A stretch of 64,000 nt of DNA from Oreocharis arfaki. Its lineage: Eukaryota > Chordata > Aves > Passeriformes > Paramythiidae. The stretch covers positions 331,647-395,646 of the forward strand of contig VZRR01011537.1 in NCBI GenBank assembly GCA_013398015.1, given 5' to 3'. The position numbers and the translations under genes are program-made. Every line of letters begins with the position of its first letter. The first letter of the stretch is position 1. Shown here piece after piece: positions 26,486 through 38,700 of this stretch. The notes under the pieces were generated by a model that saw only the letters and a list, made by a program, of their open reading frames with translations, was not told the origin of the DNA and did not search any database.

Positions 26486-29418
26486 TCTGGGTGTGGGTGG
26501 TCCTGGGGAAGTTCAGGGAGGAGCATTTAAGAGCACAAAACAAGTTTCATTCCTAGTACAGTCTATTACCAGCATGTACATTTTCTTTAATGGATTTTAG
26601 GTTAAGCAAGGTATATCTAAAACAGGTTGAGCACATTGCATGATGTGAGCAAACTCCTCTGATACTCCACCAAGGATGTAACACCTTTCTAGCATGTGGT
26701 TTTGTGCCTACGTCTCCTCATGAGCAGTTCCTTGGTCTGTTCATTTCTCTTCTGGGCAGGGCAGGCAAAGCTCACGTGAGACCGTGACCACCAAGAGCCA
26801 TTGGGCTCTTCCAGGCGGGCCGTGCCTGCTGCAGAGATGTGCTGCATTAACAGCTGCTGGTGCTATTTGGGTGCAATTGCCTATAAAATGAGGTAAAGAT
26901 ATGTATAGTCCATACCTAACAGCCCATGTCGAGATGTGGTGTACTACAAAACCCTTCCCAGGGTAAAAGGACAGAGCTTCAAACCATTTACGTTAATACT
27001 AAAAAAAAAAAAGGTTCATTAATCACCCATGTAGTTGGGATTATGAAGCAATTAACAAATAACGTTAGTTAAGACCAGTAAATTAGGCTTGGCATCCTTC
27101 TCTCGTTTTTAATAGAGGTTCACAGAGCTCTGTGTTTCTAGCAAAGCTCTGACAGAGGCAAAACACCCAAATGTTCCTGAGATGAGAGGGAAATTTCTTG
27201 TGGTCACCAGTGTGAGATCAGATCCTGGTTACGCTGCAGCCTCTTTCACTCTTCCCAATGTTCCTTTCAAAATACTGATACCACTGTTTTCCTATACCAG
27301 AAAATATCAGAAGATCAACACATAAATGCTGCAACAAATAATACTTCTTGTCCTCGTGCAGTTCTTCTCCCTCCAGGGCTACAGATAATTTAATGGGAGA
27401 ATTGGTTATTTCAAAATGAACTCTTCCTTACGGTATTTTCATTGACAGTTCAGTGAAACTGTCAGCTCTTCTCTCTCTAATTGCTTTTGGTAAACAAAAG
27501 AAAAACATGCACCCTTAAAAGAAAATTACCTTGATGCAGCTGGAACAGCCCCCTCTTTAAAGAGACTGATGTGGAAAAGAGCAACAGAAAATGATGAGAA
27601 AAGAAAGAAAGGAGGGAAAAAAATTGACACATTTTCCCAAACAACCACTTGTTACTTCAGTATTTCCGCAGTCAAATGCAGTTACTCCAGAGGAAAACTT
27701 TCCATGTCCTTCAGCAACCTCTGCCAGAAGAAGAATTTATTTGGATTGGCTCCTGCAAGCACTCAAGAAAAAGCCAGTTCTCAAGTATTTATAGGGGAGC
27801 AAGTGGTTAGCTTGTGTTGCATGAGTAAGGTTTCTCACTGGTGCTATTCAATCAAGCTTAACTTGGATATACAGTCTAGTAAAACCTGCCATAGAATACC
27901 CGTAATTGAATATAGGCTACAACATTAGTCATAACATAAGTAGCAGCAACGTAATTTTAAACTCTAGTGGAAAGTATGATCTATCAACACTCAGGTTGTA
28001 ACAGATTTCTGTAAAACACCTTGCATAAAAAAAAATTGGTTGCTCATTTCTTTTCCTTGGTAACTCATTAAACACTACTACGTCACTCAGAAATCTGACT
28101 AATGCCACGGTCCTTTAAAAATTAAACAGACATTTCTAGTTTTTTTTAGTTCACTTCTCTTTCCCAAATCCTGAAGTGTGGAAGAGAGAAAATAAAACTT
28201 TGAATCGCAGTTAGATTTGGGATCAGATTACAAGGAAGTCTTTGCACATTCAGAAAAAGCACAGGAAAGCCCCAAACACGGGACAACCACCAGCTCGCAG
28301 TTTCAGGGGGCTCTGGTGTGGCCAGGGCACTGTCACCCTCAAGAGCGCTCTTCTACATGAGGCAGGATGGAGATTCAAGGCCAGGTCTCACCTCTCCTGC
28401 TCATCTGAACCATTCACTGCCCAAATATCGTCAGCCCTTCCTGACTCCCCTGCTGGTGCTGCATGCCCCACTCACAGCAGTGCTCTGCAGAACCCCGCCT
28501 CAGCCCTACCCTCTCTCCTGGCTCTAGGCACCAGCTCTCTTTCTAGGGCCAGGAGCACCAGGCTTTGTCTCCAGGAAAAGCCCCTGCCAGAGACCTGGAG
28601 GGAGATTTCCAAGAGGGTGATGCTGATGAGAGTCCCCATTTGGTTCCTTTCCTACCCAGAAAAGTTAGATTTGGTGTGTCAGGTCAAGAAAAATAAAGCA
28701 TCAAGACCAACTGCTGATCACCTCTGGGACAGGCATCAACATGCTCTCTGAGAAGGACATGGCTGCACACCAGGCAGATAACTCATCCTGATGCTCCTTT
28801 CTTCTAACAAAGGCCTTGATTTCTAAACATGTAAGATTGGAATTGGTTTGGGTTTTTTTAAAGACCTCTGTATATAGCATACATTCTCTGCTAGCCAAAA
28901 TGGTCACCCTTGGGATTTCAGCGGAATATGTGAATGCTCAGCTCTTCCAGGGACTGAATCACTCTTATTTGTGTACCTAATCATGGATTTAAAAGCTTAA
29001 CTGGTAATATGCTGGTTTGAAAAATACAGCCACCTCCTGTCTGGTTATATGCAGCAGACATGGAAAAATAAAAATGACAGAAGAATGTCCCTTAACTTGA
29101 AAGAGCTTGTTTTAAAAGCCAGATCTCATGGGAGCACATGGAGGATATCTGTGTTTAGATGCAAGAGATAAACTCACCAGTTGTGAGACAGGGAGGATGG
29201 GAAGAGACTTTGACTTCTCATGTCAAATCCAAGCTTCATGTGAAATTTCAGTCCCAATATAATCTGCTATTTTGAATAGCTGGTACTCAGGCACACAAAA
29301 GCTTTTGAACTGCAGACTCCAGAACAGCAGAGGGAAAGCAAGAATATCCATCATCTTCCTGATAGCCTATGCCAGCTCCACCTACCCGTTTTCGTAAAAC
29401 ATCTTCACTTCGCAGAAA

Positions 29419-29443
29419 CAGTGCAATTTAGAAAATTGCACTG
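29419..29443. repeat. Perfect 11-bp inverted repeat (hairpin)
   Basis: CAGTGCAATTT (29419-29429) and AAATTGCACTG (29433-29443) are exact reverse complements around AGA. It is followed eight bases later by the 10-bp palindrome TGTGATCACA. Confidence 0.6.
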
Positions 29444-29588
29444 GGCTTCATGTGATCACATTTTCCTCATGACCTTGAAGAAAAGACGAAAAACCAGGGG
29501 TTTCACTGAGCCTTTGCAGCCCGGCCTTTACCCAGCCTGCAATGATCAAACCAGGAAAGGTTTTGATCGGATATTAGCAAAAATCTAC

Positions 29589-29779
29589 TGAAAAAGTTGT
29601 CAAGCATTGGAACAGGCTGCCCAGGAAGTGGTTGACTTGCCATCCCCGGAGGTATTTAAAGATGTGTGGATGTGGCACTTGGTGACATGGTTTAGTGGTG
29701 AACTTGGCAGTGCTGGGTTTATTGTTGGACACTACAATCTTAAAGGTCTTTTTCAGCCTAAAAAAATCTATGATTCTGC
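29589..29779 (+). mobile_element. CR1 LINE, extreme 3' end, plus strand
   Basis: The fragment begins around TCAAGCATTGGAACAGGCTG and continues through CCAGGAAGTGGTTGACTTGC, TATTTAAAGATGTGTGGATG and GTGGCACTTGGTGACATGGTTTAGTGGTG. It ends with AAAGGTCTTTTTCAGCCTAA and ATCTATGATTCTG. These are the last about 190 bases of a CR1 element of the type with GGTTTAGTGGTGAACTTGGC. It is 5' truncated and moderately diverged, with no coding portion. Confidence 0.9.
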
Positions 29780-32700
29780 AAGAGAAACACTTGCAGGAGG
29801 CCACAGAGCCCACATGTTGTATGTAATCCTGCAACAATATCAAACTTTTTTGCTTTCTGACTTTTTTATCCTCCTTGCTCTAAATTTCCCTAGAAACCTC
29901 ACAGTCAAGTTTATTCTAATTTTGCCCTTTCTTCTATCAGGTTATTTTTACTCCTGCATTCCTAATGTAGCTTGAAATTAATGCAGCCTTTTTATTTATA
30001 TATCAGCCTCCTCAATGATGTATGCACAGTTTGAGGAGAGATATAATTACAGGCTGTTGCAGAAGAGCACAACAGGCTGGTGCCATTACATCCCAGGCAA
30101 ACTTCAGCTTTGTTTGGAATTCGTGGCATACGGGATTTTTTTTAAAGATGTTTGATCTGAATGTCATTCCCCTAGACCCTGTAATAATCTAAATCAGATC
30201 AGGACTCAGCCAGTTTCCTGTGCAGCGCCGGAAATCACAGAAAAAGGGGCTGACAGAACACATCCCTGCTGCCTGCAGGACAGGGCAGTCCTTCACGCAG
30301 GGATTTTTCCTCCAAATAAGGAATAGGAAAGTTTTGACTAATTAAAAAAAAAACCCCACAGAAACACTCCAGAAAAACACATCTAAAACTAAGCAGTGGA
30401 GGTACAAAATTAATAAGAAAAACCGAAGTCCCCTTTGCAATGACACCATCCTTGGACCTGTGATGTGTTATCAAACTGTGGATAAATCACTTCTTGCCAG
30501 AAAAAAATGGTAAACCTTGCATTGCTATTTGAGAGAAGAGGTTTAGCTGTGACCCACTGGGGCCGGCCATGGTTGTGTATTTCACATGGTGAGTATTGCA
30601 AATGATGAGAAAACCAAGGGACATTTTACCTGGAGACTCTGACCTGAAGCAGCTGCTAAACAACAATAAAAAGAGAAAAAAAGAGAAGAAGGATTTAAAC
30701 TTTCTAGTGTATTTCTAATGGCTTTTGCTGGGGTATCTTGCTGTGGCCTATGAATATTTAGATAGAAAAAGTAGTTTTAATAAAATTAATATTCTTTTAT
30801 TTTTCTAAATAAAGCTCACCTCACCTTATCAATTCCCCCAAGGGTACTGTGGTTGAGGTTAACTCTGGCTGGAAAATGGCTTTCTCATGCTATGGAACCC
30901 CAGAGTTTCTTAATCTAAGAGTCTTTCTACCAAAAAAGAGAAGGTGGATGGGAACATACAGAAGGCACCAGAGGACAAGGCAGAAGAGAAAAAAAACCCC
31001 ATCAAATTTTCAAAACCTTCTTTTTATACTAAATAGAGGCTCATCCAGGAATGCTATATATCTTTGCTTTATAGGAGGGACTGGAGTTTAAACAACTGAG
31101 GTTTAGCATTTGGATCTGTCATTTCTATTCTTGGCTAAATTAGATTTCCATTGAAGAATATTTGTTGAACCTCCTTAATTTGTTCATTGTACAAATATCA
31201 TGTAAAATAGCAATGAAGGCAGGGAAAAAATGAAACAATTTCTTATGAAAATCAGACATTTTAATTAAATTTAAACATCATGGTATTAAGTATTATTTAA
31301 ATAAGGCAGCACTTTTTGTTTAACATTGTTAAGAGATGGTTTTTCCCTTAAATAAATTTTGCATTCTAATCCAGGTACTAAACCAGGACTGTTCTGAGCA
31401 TTCTCAATGAACACCCTGGCCAGTGGGATATTGCACAACCTTGTGGTCTAAAGACCTTTGTAAGTGTGTAAGTAAGTCAGTAAATTGGGATGGCACTTGT
31501 TTTACCTAGGTGTAGGCTAGATTAGTCTAATCTAATCATGCCAGCTTCCTCTGGCAAAGGGGAAAGAGAGCATCTCCAAATGGCAGGTCATCTCCTCAAG
31601 GGTTTCAGATTTTTAGGTTAAATAGCCATCTGTGGGTGCCTCTCTGCCTGCTCTGAGCATGGAGCAGGAACTAGAAGAGTACTTTTGACATCTGTACTGA
31701 CTACTAGATGAATAAAAATAGAGATGAACGAAAACAGAGAGATGACCTCATGCTTTAGCTCAAGCCTTTAATTTACTAGCTTTGGCATGAACTGTTGCAC
31801 TAATTACTAGGAATTACTCCCATATTTCAGGAGAAAAAAACCCAATGGAATAAACATGGAAATAGTAGAATATGAGGCACTTCAAAAATTACTGTCCCAG
31901 GTAAGCAGTTTTATATAAAATGGTAGATCAGGAACCAATTTAAAATGAAAGATAGGGTGAAAAAAATAATCTTTGCAGTCTGTACAATTTCAATCTCATA
32001 AGAAACCACCTATAGTTGGTTTGATTCTACTTTGAAAGGTACATAAAAACATCTCAAGAGGAAATCTCATTACACTATGACAACAATAAATAACTTTTTT
32101 GTCAATCAGCAGAGCAATTCTAGAGAAATGTCTATGAAAGTACTGAGCAGGAAAAAAAAGTGTACAGATTTTGCTACTTTTATGCAAAAACCTCACTGGA
32201 CAAGTTTGGTTGGAAACAGAGGGAGGCTCGAATCTGCAGATCTCTCCATTTAGCAGGAGGTAGGACCTGTGTCACACTGTGTGCACTCTCACACATTCAT
32301 CAGTCATCTAGAAAAAAACAAAAAAGGTTGGAGATGGACTTTGCTGGATGGCACTGAAAGGCACTGGAAAACCCCCAGTAACCAAGGGGGGCTAAGTAAA
32401 ATGCTTGAGACTAAAACCAAGGAGTGAGGGACCTCTGATTTGACCCATTCTTCTGATGATGCCAAAGTAAGTGCTCCTCAGGTCTGAAACAAGATTTATC
32501 CTTTCCCTATCACTGCTGGGATCCAAATGATTTCTCCAGTGAATATCAAGAAGAAAGTGTCACTTATTGGCCACAGACACATGAGGGCTGTATCCCTGCC
32601 CCATGGCACTGCCTTGACAGATCAAAGGTGTGCCCCATGGCCCCCTGCAAAAAGCCCCTTTGTTTCTTGAGAGCTGGGTGTTGGATTTCACCAACATCTC

Positions 32701-35700
32701 AACCCAAAATCTCTCTGACGTATTTTATTTCTTTTTTCTTACAAGGCAGGACAAAAAAATCTGCAGTGTTTGCCCCTAGCTAGCTATCAAACAAATGCAC
32801 AATTTCATATTTGAAGTGGAGACATTAAGGCTATTCCAATTATAAAACCACCCTACTCTTTGCTGAAAGCTGTCATCACAAAAAAAAGCCATATTTCAGT
32901 GTGATATTTTGTAAAATGGTAATACTGTGATAGCGATACGATTACTGCAAAGGCTGTATAATTGGATGATTTAGGATATGCAGGGCTTTTGAAATACATT
33001 GGGCTTGTTCATTTTTGTAAGATTGCTAACACTTTCTTTTAAGTCTTTCATTTTACATCAATGCATTCATTTTACAAAATCCCCTCTTATGCTAGCACTA
33101 GAAGGAAAGTCGGTTGGGCCAATTTGCTTTCTCTGTACTGTTTGCTAATGCACATCCTTCCACAAGTCTCTGCATTCATCTCTGCTCTAACTGAAAATAG
33201 ATTTTTTTTTTTCTGTTGTATTTCCCAGACATCTTTTCCTGCTCTCATTAATTTTTATTGGGTGGTCCAGAGCACTCTCTGCTCTGCTAAACAACAGGAA
33301 AACAGAATAGAAGTCATGTTCCTAGTAAAGTGGACAGCAAATTCCTCGAAAGGAAAAATAATAACCCCACACATTTTTTTTTCCACTCTGTACCTTACAC
33401 AATCTGGCACTGGAGTTGTTTTTAAATCACTAACTACATCAGCTGGAGGTTTTCTGTGTTCTGTCGTCAGTCACATCTAGCTTTTTCCCTCCATCCTGTC
33501 TGCAAATTAATCCAGCATCCCCTGGGGTAAATTCATTGTTCAAATCATTCCTGTCAGCAGCTTGTGGAGGTCTTGGCTGGCTCACCAGCGCTAACACTGA
33601 TCCCAGACCTCGGCACCTCAGCCGGGACACAGCTGCTCAGTGCCACACCAGGCGGAGTCCTGTCCCACAGCAAGGGCCCTGGCACAAAGACACGGTGAAT
33701 TTTGTCTCTCAGCAAGAGGTAGGATTAGTGCTTGCTCTCATCCATCATCTAAGAGGGACAGAAGTACTTTTTGACTCCACTGCATGCTGTAACCTGGAAT
33801 GGTTGTGCTCCCCCCTCGCACACACCAAAACGAAAGACCTTAGTTAATTGCTCTTCCCAATCTGCCTGCTCTAAGGGGAAATAGCTAGTGCCAATGAATA
33901 ATAAATTGAGTATTTGCATATTTTCTTTTTTTTTTCCTAACTTAAATATTTGATGTAATTTGCCAACTATGGGCCTATTGTCTTATTGCTCCATTTTGAG
34001 ATGATTTATACACCAAGCAAACAACTCCATGGCTCACCTACAGAAGGTGGAAGTGCTGGCCTGCTGAACACTGCTGATTTCAAAACCAATTATTTCCTTT
34101 CTCTTTTAATTAGGAGAAGAAGGTGGCAAAAGTCTGTTTGCTTTGCCTATTTGCTGTTTTATTTGAGCCAAGTTATTTCCACAATCCATTCAATGCATCA
34201 GAGCTACTCAGTTTAACGGAAACCCTTCCCTCTGAGCCCACAGAAAGGACACAGCCACAGCTCCTGAGGAGCTCTTCCCCTTGGAAGTGTTGAGACATGG
34301 TGACCACTGAGAGATTGCACTCACTTCAAGCCCCAAAGCATTGACTCTGTGTGACAGAGCCTCAGCATCCTCATTGAAAAAGTAATCCTGCTGGGCTGGC
34401 TGAGTGCAAAACTGACAGAAAAAACACTCTGATCAATTTTTTTGTTTTTAACCTGAATACCACTGAGGTGAAGCTCAACTAAACAACATATAGGCTTGGC
34501 CTCAAGTAACTATGTAGAATAAGAAAAATTGTTCTCGCTTGGGATTTTTAGGTTACAGGAGCTATTTCAGTGCTTTTCCAAGATTGTAAGGGTAATATTT
34601 GAGAGTAATTCATTTTCTAATCTATCTGCAGAGTGCTTGAGTAAAGATAGTTGTGTTTTATGGTGCTTGAGAGAATCCAGAAAGCAGTTCGATGTCAGCT
34701 TTTCTGCTGAGGTAATCCAATCTTGCAGATTAAATACTGATGAACATACTGAAGATGCATAGCTCTCGGTAAATGCTAAAGCCCATCATACTGTAAGTGT
34801 AATTTTGATGATGACTACTTTGCCACTAATTCAAAACAACACCTGTCATTGTGTTTGAAGTAGGCAAAGTGCTGAAACAACAGTGCTGGAAGCTGTTCTC
34901 CTTTATTCAGAGAGGCCTTACAGAGACACAAGTGCAGCATCAGCTCCTGCAAACCAACCCATCTTCACGTTTCTGTGTCTTATGGGAAGGGATGTCCCTT
35001 TCAGAGCATGAAAAAATCTCTCCTTGCTCACTCCTGATCTCTCTGCCAAAATAGGGAGCAGCAGAGTGCTTCTACAATACCAGCTTTTGCGAGGGGCTTC
35101 CTTAACTGTGATTGAATAAACAACATAACACGAATAGCATCAATGATACCATGTCCCATTGTGACAGCTGTGGGTGAAAACCTACCAGGGGCAGCAACCT
35201 TTGCTCCTAACGTATGCTTGGGAAGGTTCATTCACTGCCCTCTCACGCTCTGCCTCTTCCCAAATCCTGCTTGCTGGATATCCCTGTATCACCTGACACC
35301 TTCTTTAATGATACAACTGATTTCTCTGTTCCTGTTTATAATGTATCAGCCACTATATGCCTTTCATATTCTTCTTGACCAATGAAAAGAAAACCTAGAA
35401 GTCAACTTGCCTAAGAAGACATCGAAAGACACGTACCAAGAACCAGTGGGCTACAGCACCCAATTCCACTATTTTTCCGTCCACATCGGATCAGCCATGG
35501 GTTTGCCATGCTCCTCAGTGCTGAAGCACATCCTTGTCCCAGCCCTGGAAGGAGAGCAGGGTGCTCTGGCAGGGTGGGCACAGGGGGGCTCCCCATCTCG
35601 CACTCCTACCCCAAGGACCTGCCCCGGGCAGGGCTGGCAGAGCTCTGTGCCCCCTCGGCCCTCAGCTCGGAGCAGTGTCACTGCACACACCAGCAAAGAG

Positions 35701-38700
35701 CTCCAGAGTTTTCATCTCTCACGTGACCAACGCTAATTTGCTGCTTAATTACATCCCAGTGAGAAGCAGTCTTTCTCCCAACAGAAAATATTACTGATGT
35801 CAGATGAGGCCAGCACTGGCAGGGCAGCAGAAATCCGTGCTTGAAGTAAGACATTATCAGAGCAGATCATTTTCCCTTCTTCTATTTTAAATAATTTATT
35901 GTTCTTTAACTAGAATTTAGCAATCACAATACAAGTTTAAATACGAATCAACAATTGTAGATTAATTAAAAGGCACATGATTAAAACCAATAATTTTGAA
36001 GATTGATAACTTTGCAACTAATTTTGTTTCATAATTCCTGTTCTCCAGTATTGTCTGCAAAAATCAACTGGCAATTAATTAACCTTACACCATTCCGTCA
36101 AAACTAAAAGAATGTTGGACATTTTATTCCATTTGTTAACAACTCTATTTAACAAAATAGCCAAGGCCCCAACTAAACTCTCATAACAAAATTTCTTGAG
36201 GTCAGTTTCTGTCCCCAGCTTCTTGCGAACTGAGAATGAGTTGGAAGGAGTCAGATTTATCCTGAGGGACAAAGGAGGGCACCTCTGTCACATGAAACTG
36301 CTCCAGGATAGTGTGAAAAGATGCTGGTCATGTCTACTGGCCTTCACCCAGCCACTGCCTTTCCAGAGGTGAACAGTGATCCCCCAGCCTCTGCTACAGA
36401 AAAATAATTCCCAATGGGCTGTTATACTCTGTGCACTGATGTGCAAAGCCAAAAAGCTCCATTTAATAAAAAATATGATGTCAAAGAGAGGAGGAGAAAT
36501 AAGAAGTGATGACTGTGAAAAGGATGTGGCAGCTAAGACTGTCTCACTTATGGAACTTTGAAATAGCAAATTAAAATATCTCTGCAACACAAGCAGGCAA
36601 ACTTAATACCAGCTAATGATAAAAAATGCAACACCTGAGCCATAATTCCAACAGACAAGATCTGGAAACCATCTGACCTCGTACTTAACCTTTGCCTGCT
36701 AAAGCCCCTGATGGACAATTAGAGGTGGTTGGGGGGCTCATGACTGAGCTGCTGAGCTGGAGATGTCCCGCATGGCTCACACCCCTCCCATTCACATGGC
36801 CGGAGCTGCAGTCTCACCAGGAACATCTGAAGATGAGGAGACCCCCTGGCCCTGCCCACCCAGTCAGAAATTGCCCCTCACCCACACATGAAGGACATGG
36901 GGAGTACTGGAGACCATGTAGCAGGCAATAAGCCTAGTCATAGATGTATGAAGGAAAAGAACTTTAAAAAGCACTGTAGGATTGAAAGTCTTCCCCAACA
37001 AAATGCTGGATGTCAGCCTCAGTCGATTAGCATTACAACTGAAATGTGCTTATAAATATGACATATTTTTGTAGCTCTCAGAAATCTCAGGAGCATTAGA
37101 CAGGCCTCAGGACACTTTTCCTAAAATGCAGCCTTCAAAAATGTTCTCATTTTCCTCAACACACTGGAGAAAAAGATAAAAGCTTTATTGGTACTCAGGC
37201 ATCACACATAGGTCAAGGGGAACACTTGGGCAACATGTCATTACAGCGTTTATGGGCAATTTTCCCAGCAGCATGGACCAGTATGGAACATAGGACACAG
37301 ACCTAGGTGTGGGCCTGGGATTACCCTGGAAGGCAGCTCCTGCATCCACAAGAGTTACAACAACCCATTACTGATAATCTCTCACAGACATCTGTTAATT
37401 ATTTTATGACACACAAAGCTGAGAGAGAACAAATACCAGGGAAAGTGCTTCCCCAGTAGTGATTTATGGCCCTGTATTACCCCAGCTTGGTACCTGCAGG
37501 CAGAGACAACCAGTTTGCACTGATAACAACCAGAACTTCCAGGTAACAAGCCTTCAGGACTGCCATGAGCTAAAATGTAGTACAACCTCCCTGGTATTCA
37601 AAGGTGATGGAATTTGTGGTGTCCTTTCTTGGTGCTCCTTTCTGCCTAAGTGAAAAGCAACACCTCCTTTCAGTGTGGACTTGGCACCTCAGTCATGCCC
37701 ATGCCATGTTCCCATCGTCACTCTCAGGCAGGGCTGGGGCTGCTGCTGCCACACAGGGTGTCAGATCAGCTTATGGGTCTGACCAGGCATTAACCTGAGC
37801 TCATTCATTTGGTGTATTAGGTCTCAGTGTGTTCTCAGTCTGCACCCATTGTACCACTCAGCTGCACTGTAGCGCAGCTACTGACACCCACAGAGAGGCG
37901 AGTGCAAGGTGGAAAAGGCAGACCCAGCCATCCCCCTGCACTCTTAACTCACCTTAAGCACATCAAGGTAGGCTTGGTGAAGATGGTAATTGGAAAAGTC
38001 GGTTATACTGAGAAATGAAAACCCGTAGCATTCTCTACGCTGATCTGAGCAACCAGCTGAATGTGACCTCATCGCTTCTGCAATGAAAACTCAACATTAA
38101 ATGAACTTGAATCAAAAGAAATACCACTAAATCACTAAGAACAAGAACCACACAAGTTGCATTGGCTGCCAGTGAATTTTAGTGTATGTCTGCGTATACA
38201 TATTTTTGTGCTTTTGTGTATAAAGTATGCAAGGATATCTGGAGTCAATATTTTAAGCAGGGGGCACAAGACATGCTCAGAAGTCAGACTTGAAAATATG
38301 ATTTAATTGTATTTTTCAACTTATTTGATTGTCATCATCAAAAGCCAATGTTGGATGATTTCGATTACTGACTTAAACTTTTTCTTCAGTGCAATTCTGT
38401 ATTTCAAGGGCATATTAAGCAAGAACCATCATTAGCCAAAGTTTAGGCAATACATACGATCTAATTATTTATTGAGTCAAAATACAGATTAAATAACATG
38501 GATTAAGACATCTTTTCCAAGCCTTGTTTTCCCTCACCCACAAAATGGGTATAAACACAGATCTGTCTGTCTCATCACTTGGGGGAGATATACTTAGTAT
38601 TTCTCATGTGATTTTACCTTTTGGACAGTGTCTATATCGCTATTTATATTATGATTTCTCAGCTGGTTATTCCTTATTATTTCAGTGTTGTCATACTGTG

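Larger units (their letters stand above)
24606..29588. other. Intergenic block, no supported gene
   Basis: It lies between the ERVL-type LTR and the 29.6 kb CR1 end. Purine-rich sequence runs from 26250 to 26520, with another purine run at 27596-27623. A 169-codon open frame at 28242-28751 is compositionally random. I see nothing else. Confidence 0.55.

Noticed and set aside
26050..26526. 158-codon minus-strand open frame rich in Leu, Pro and Ser
   Set aside because: It is the complement of a purine-rich block, so its composition follows from base skew rather than coding.
28242..28751. 169-codon plus-strand open frame
   Set aside because: Low-complexity Ser/Pro/Leu composition without motifs or splice context, most likely chance.
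29419..29443. MicroRNA precursor, because the arm begins CAGTGCAA like the miR-130/301 seed
   Set aside because: The stem is only 11 bp with a 3-base loop and no outward pairing, far too short for Drosha/Dicer processing.
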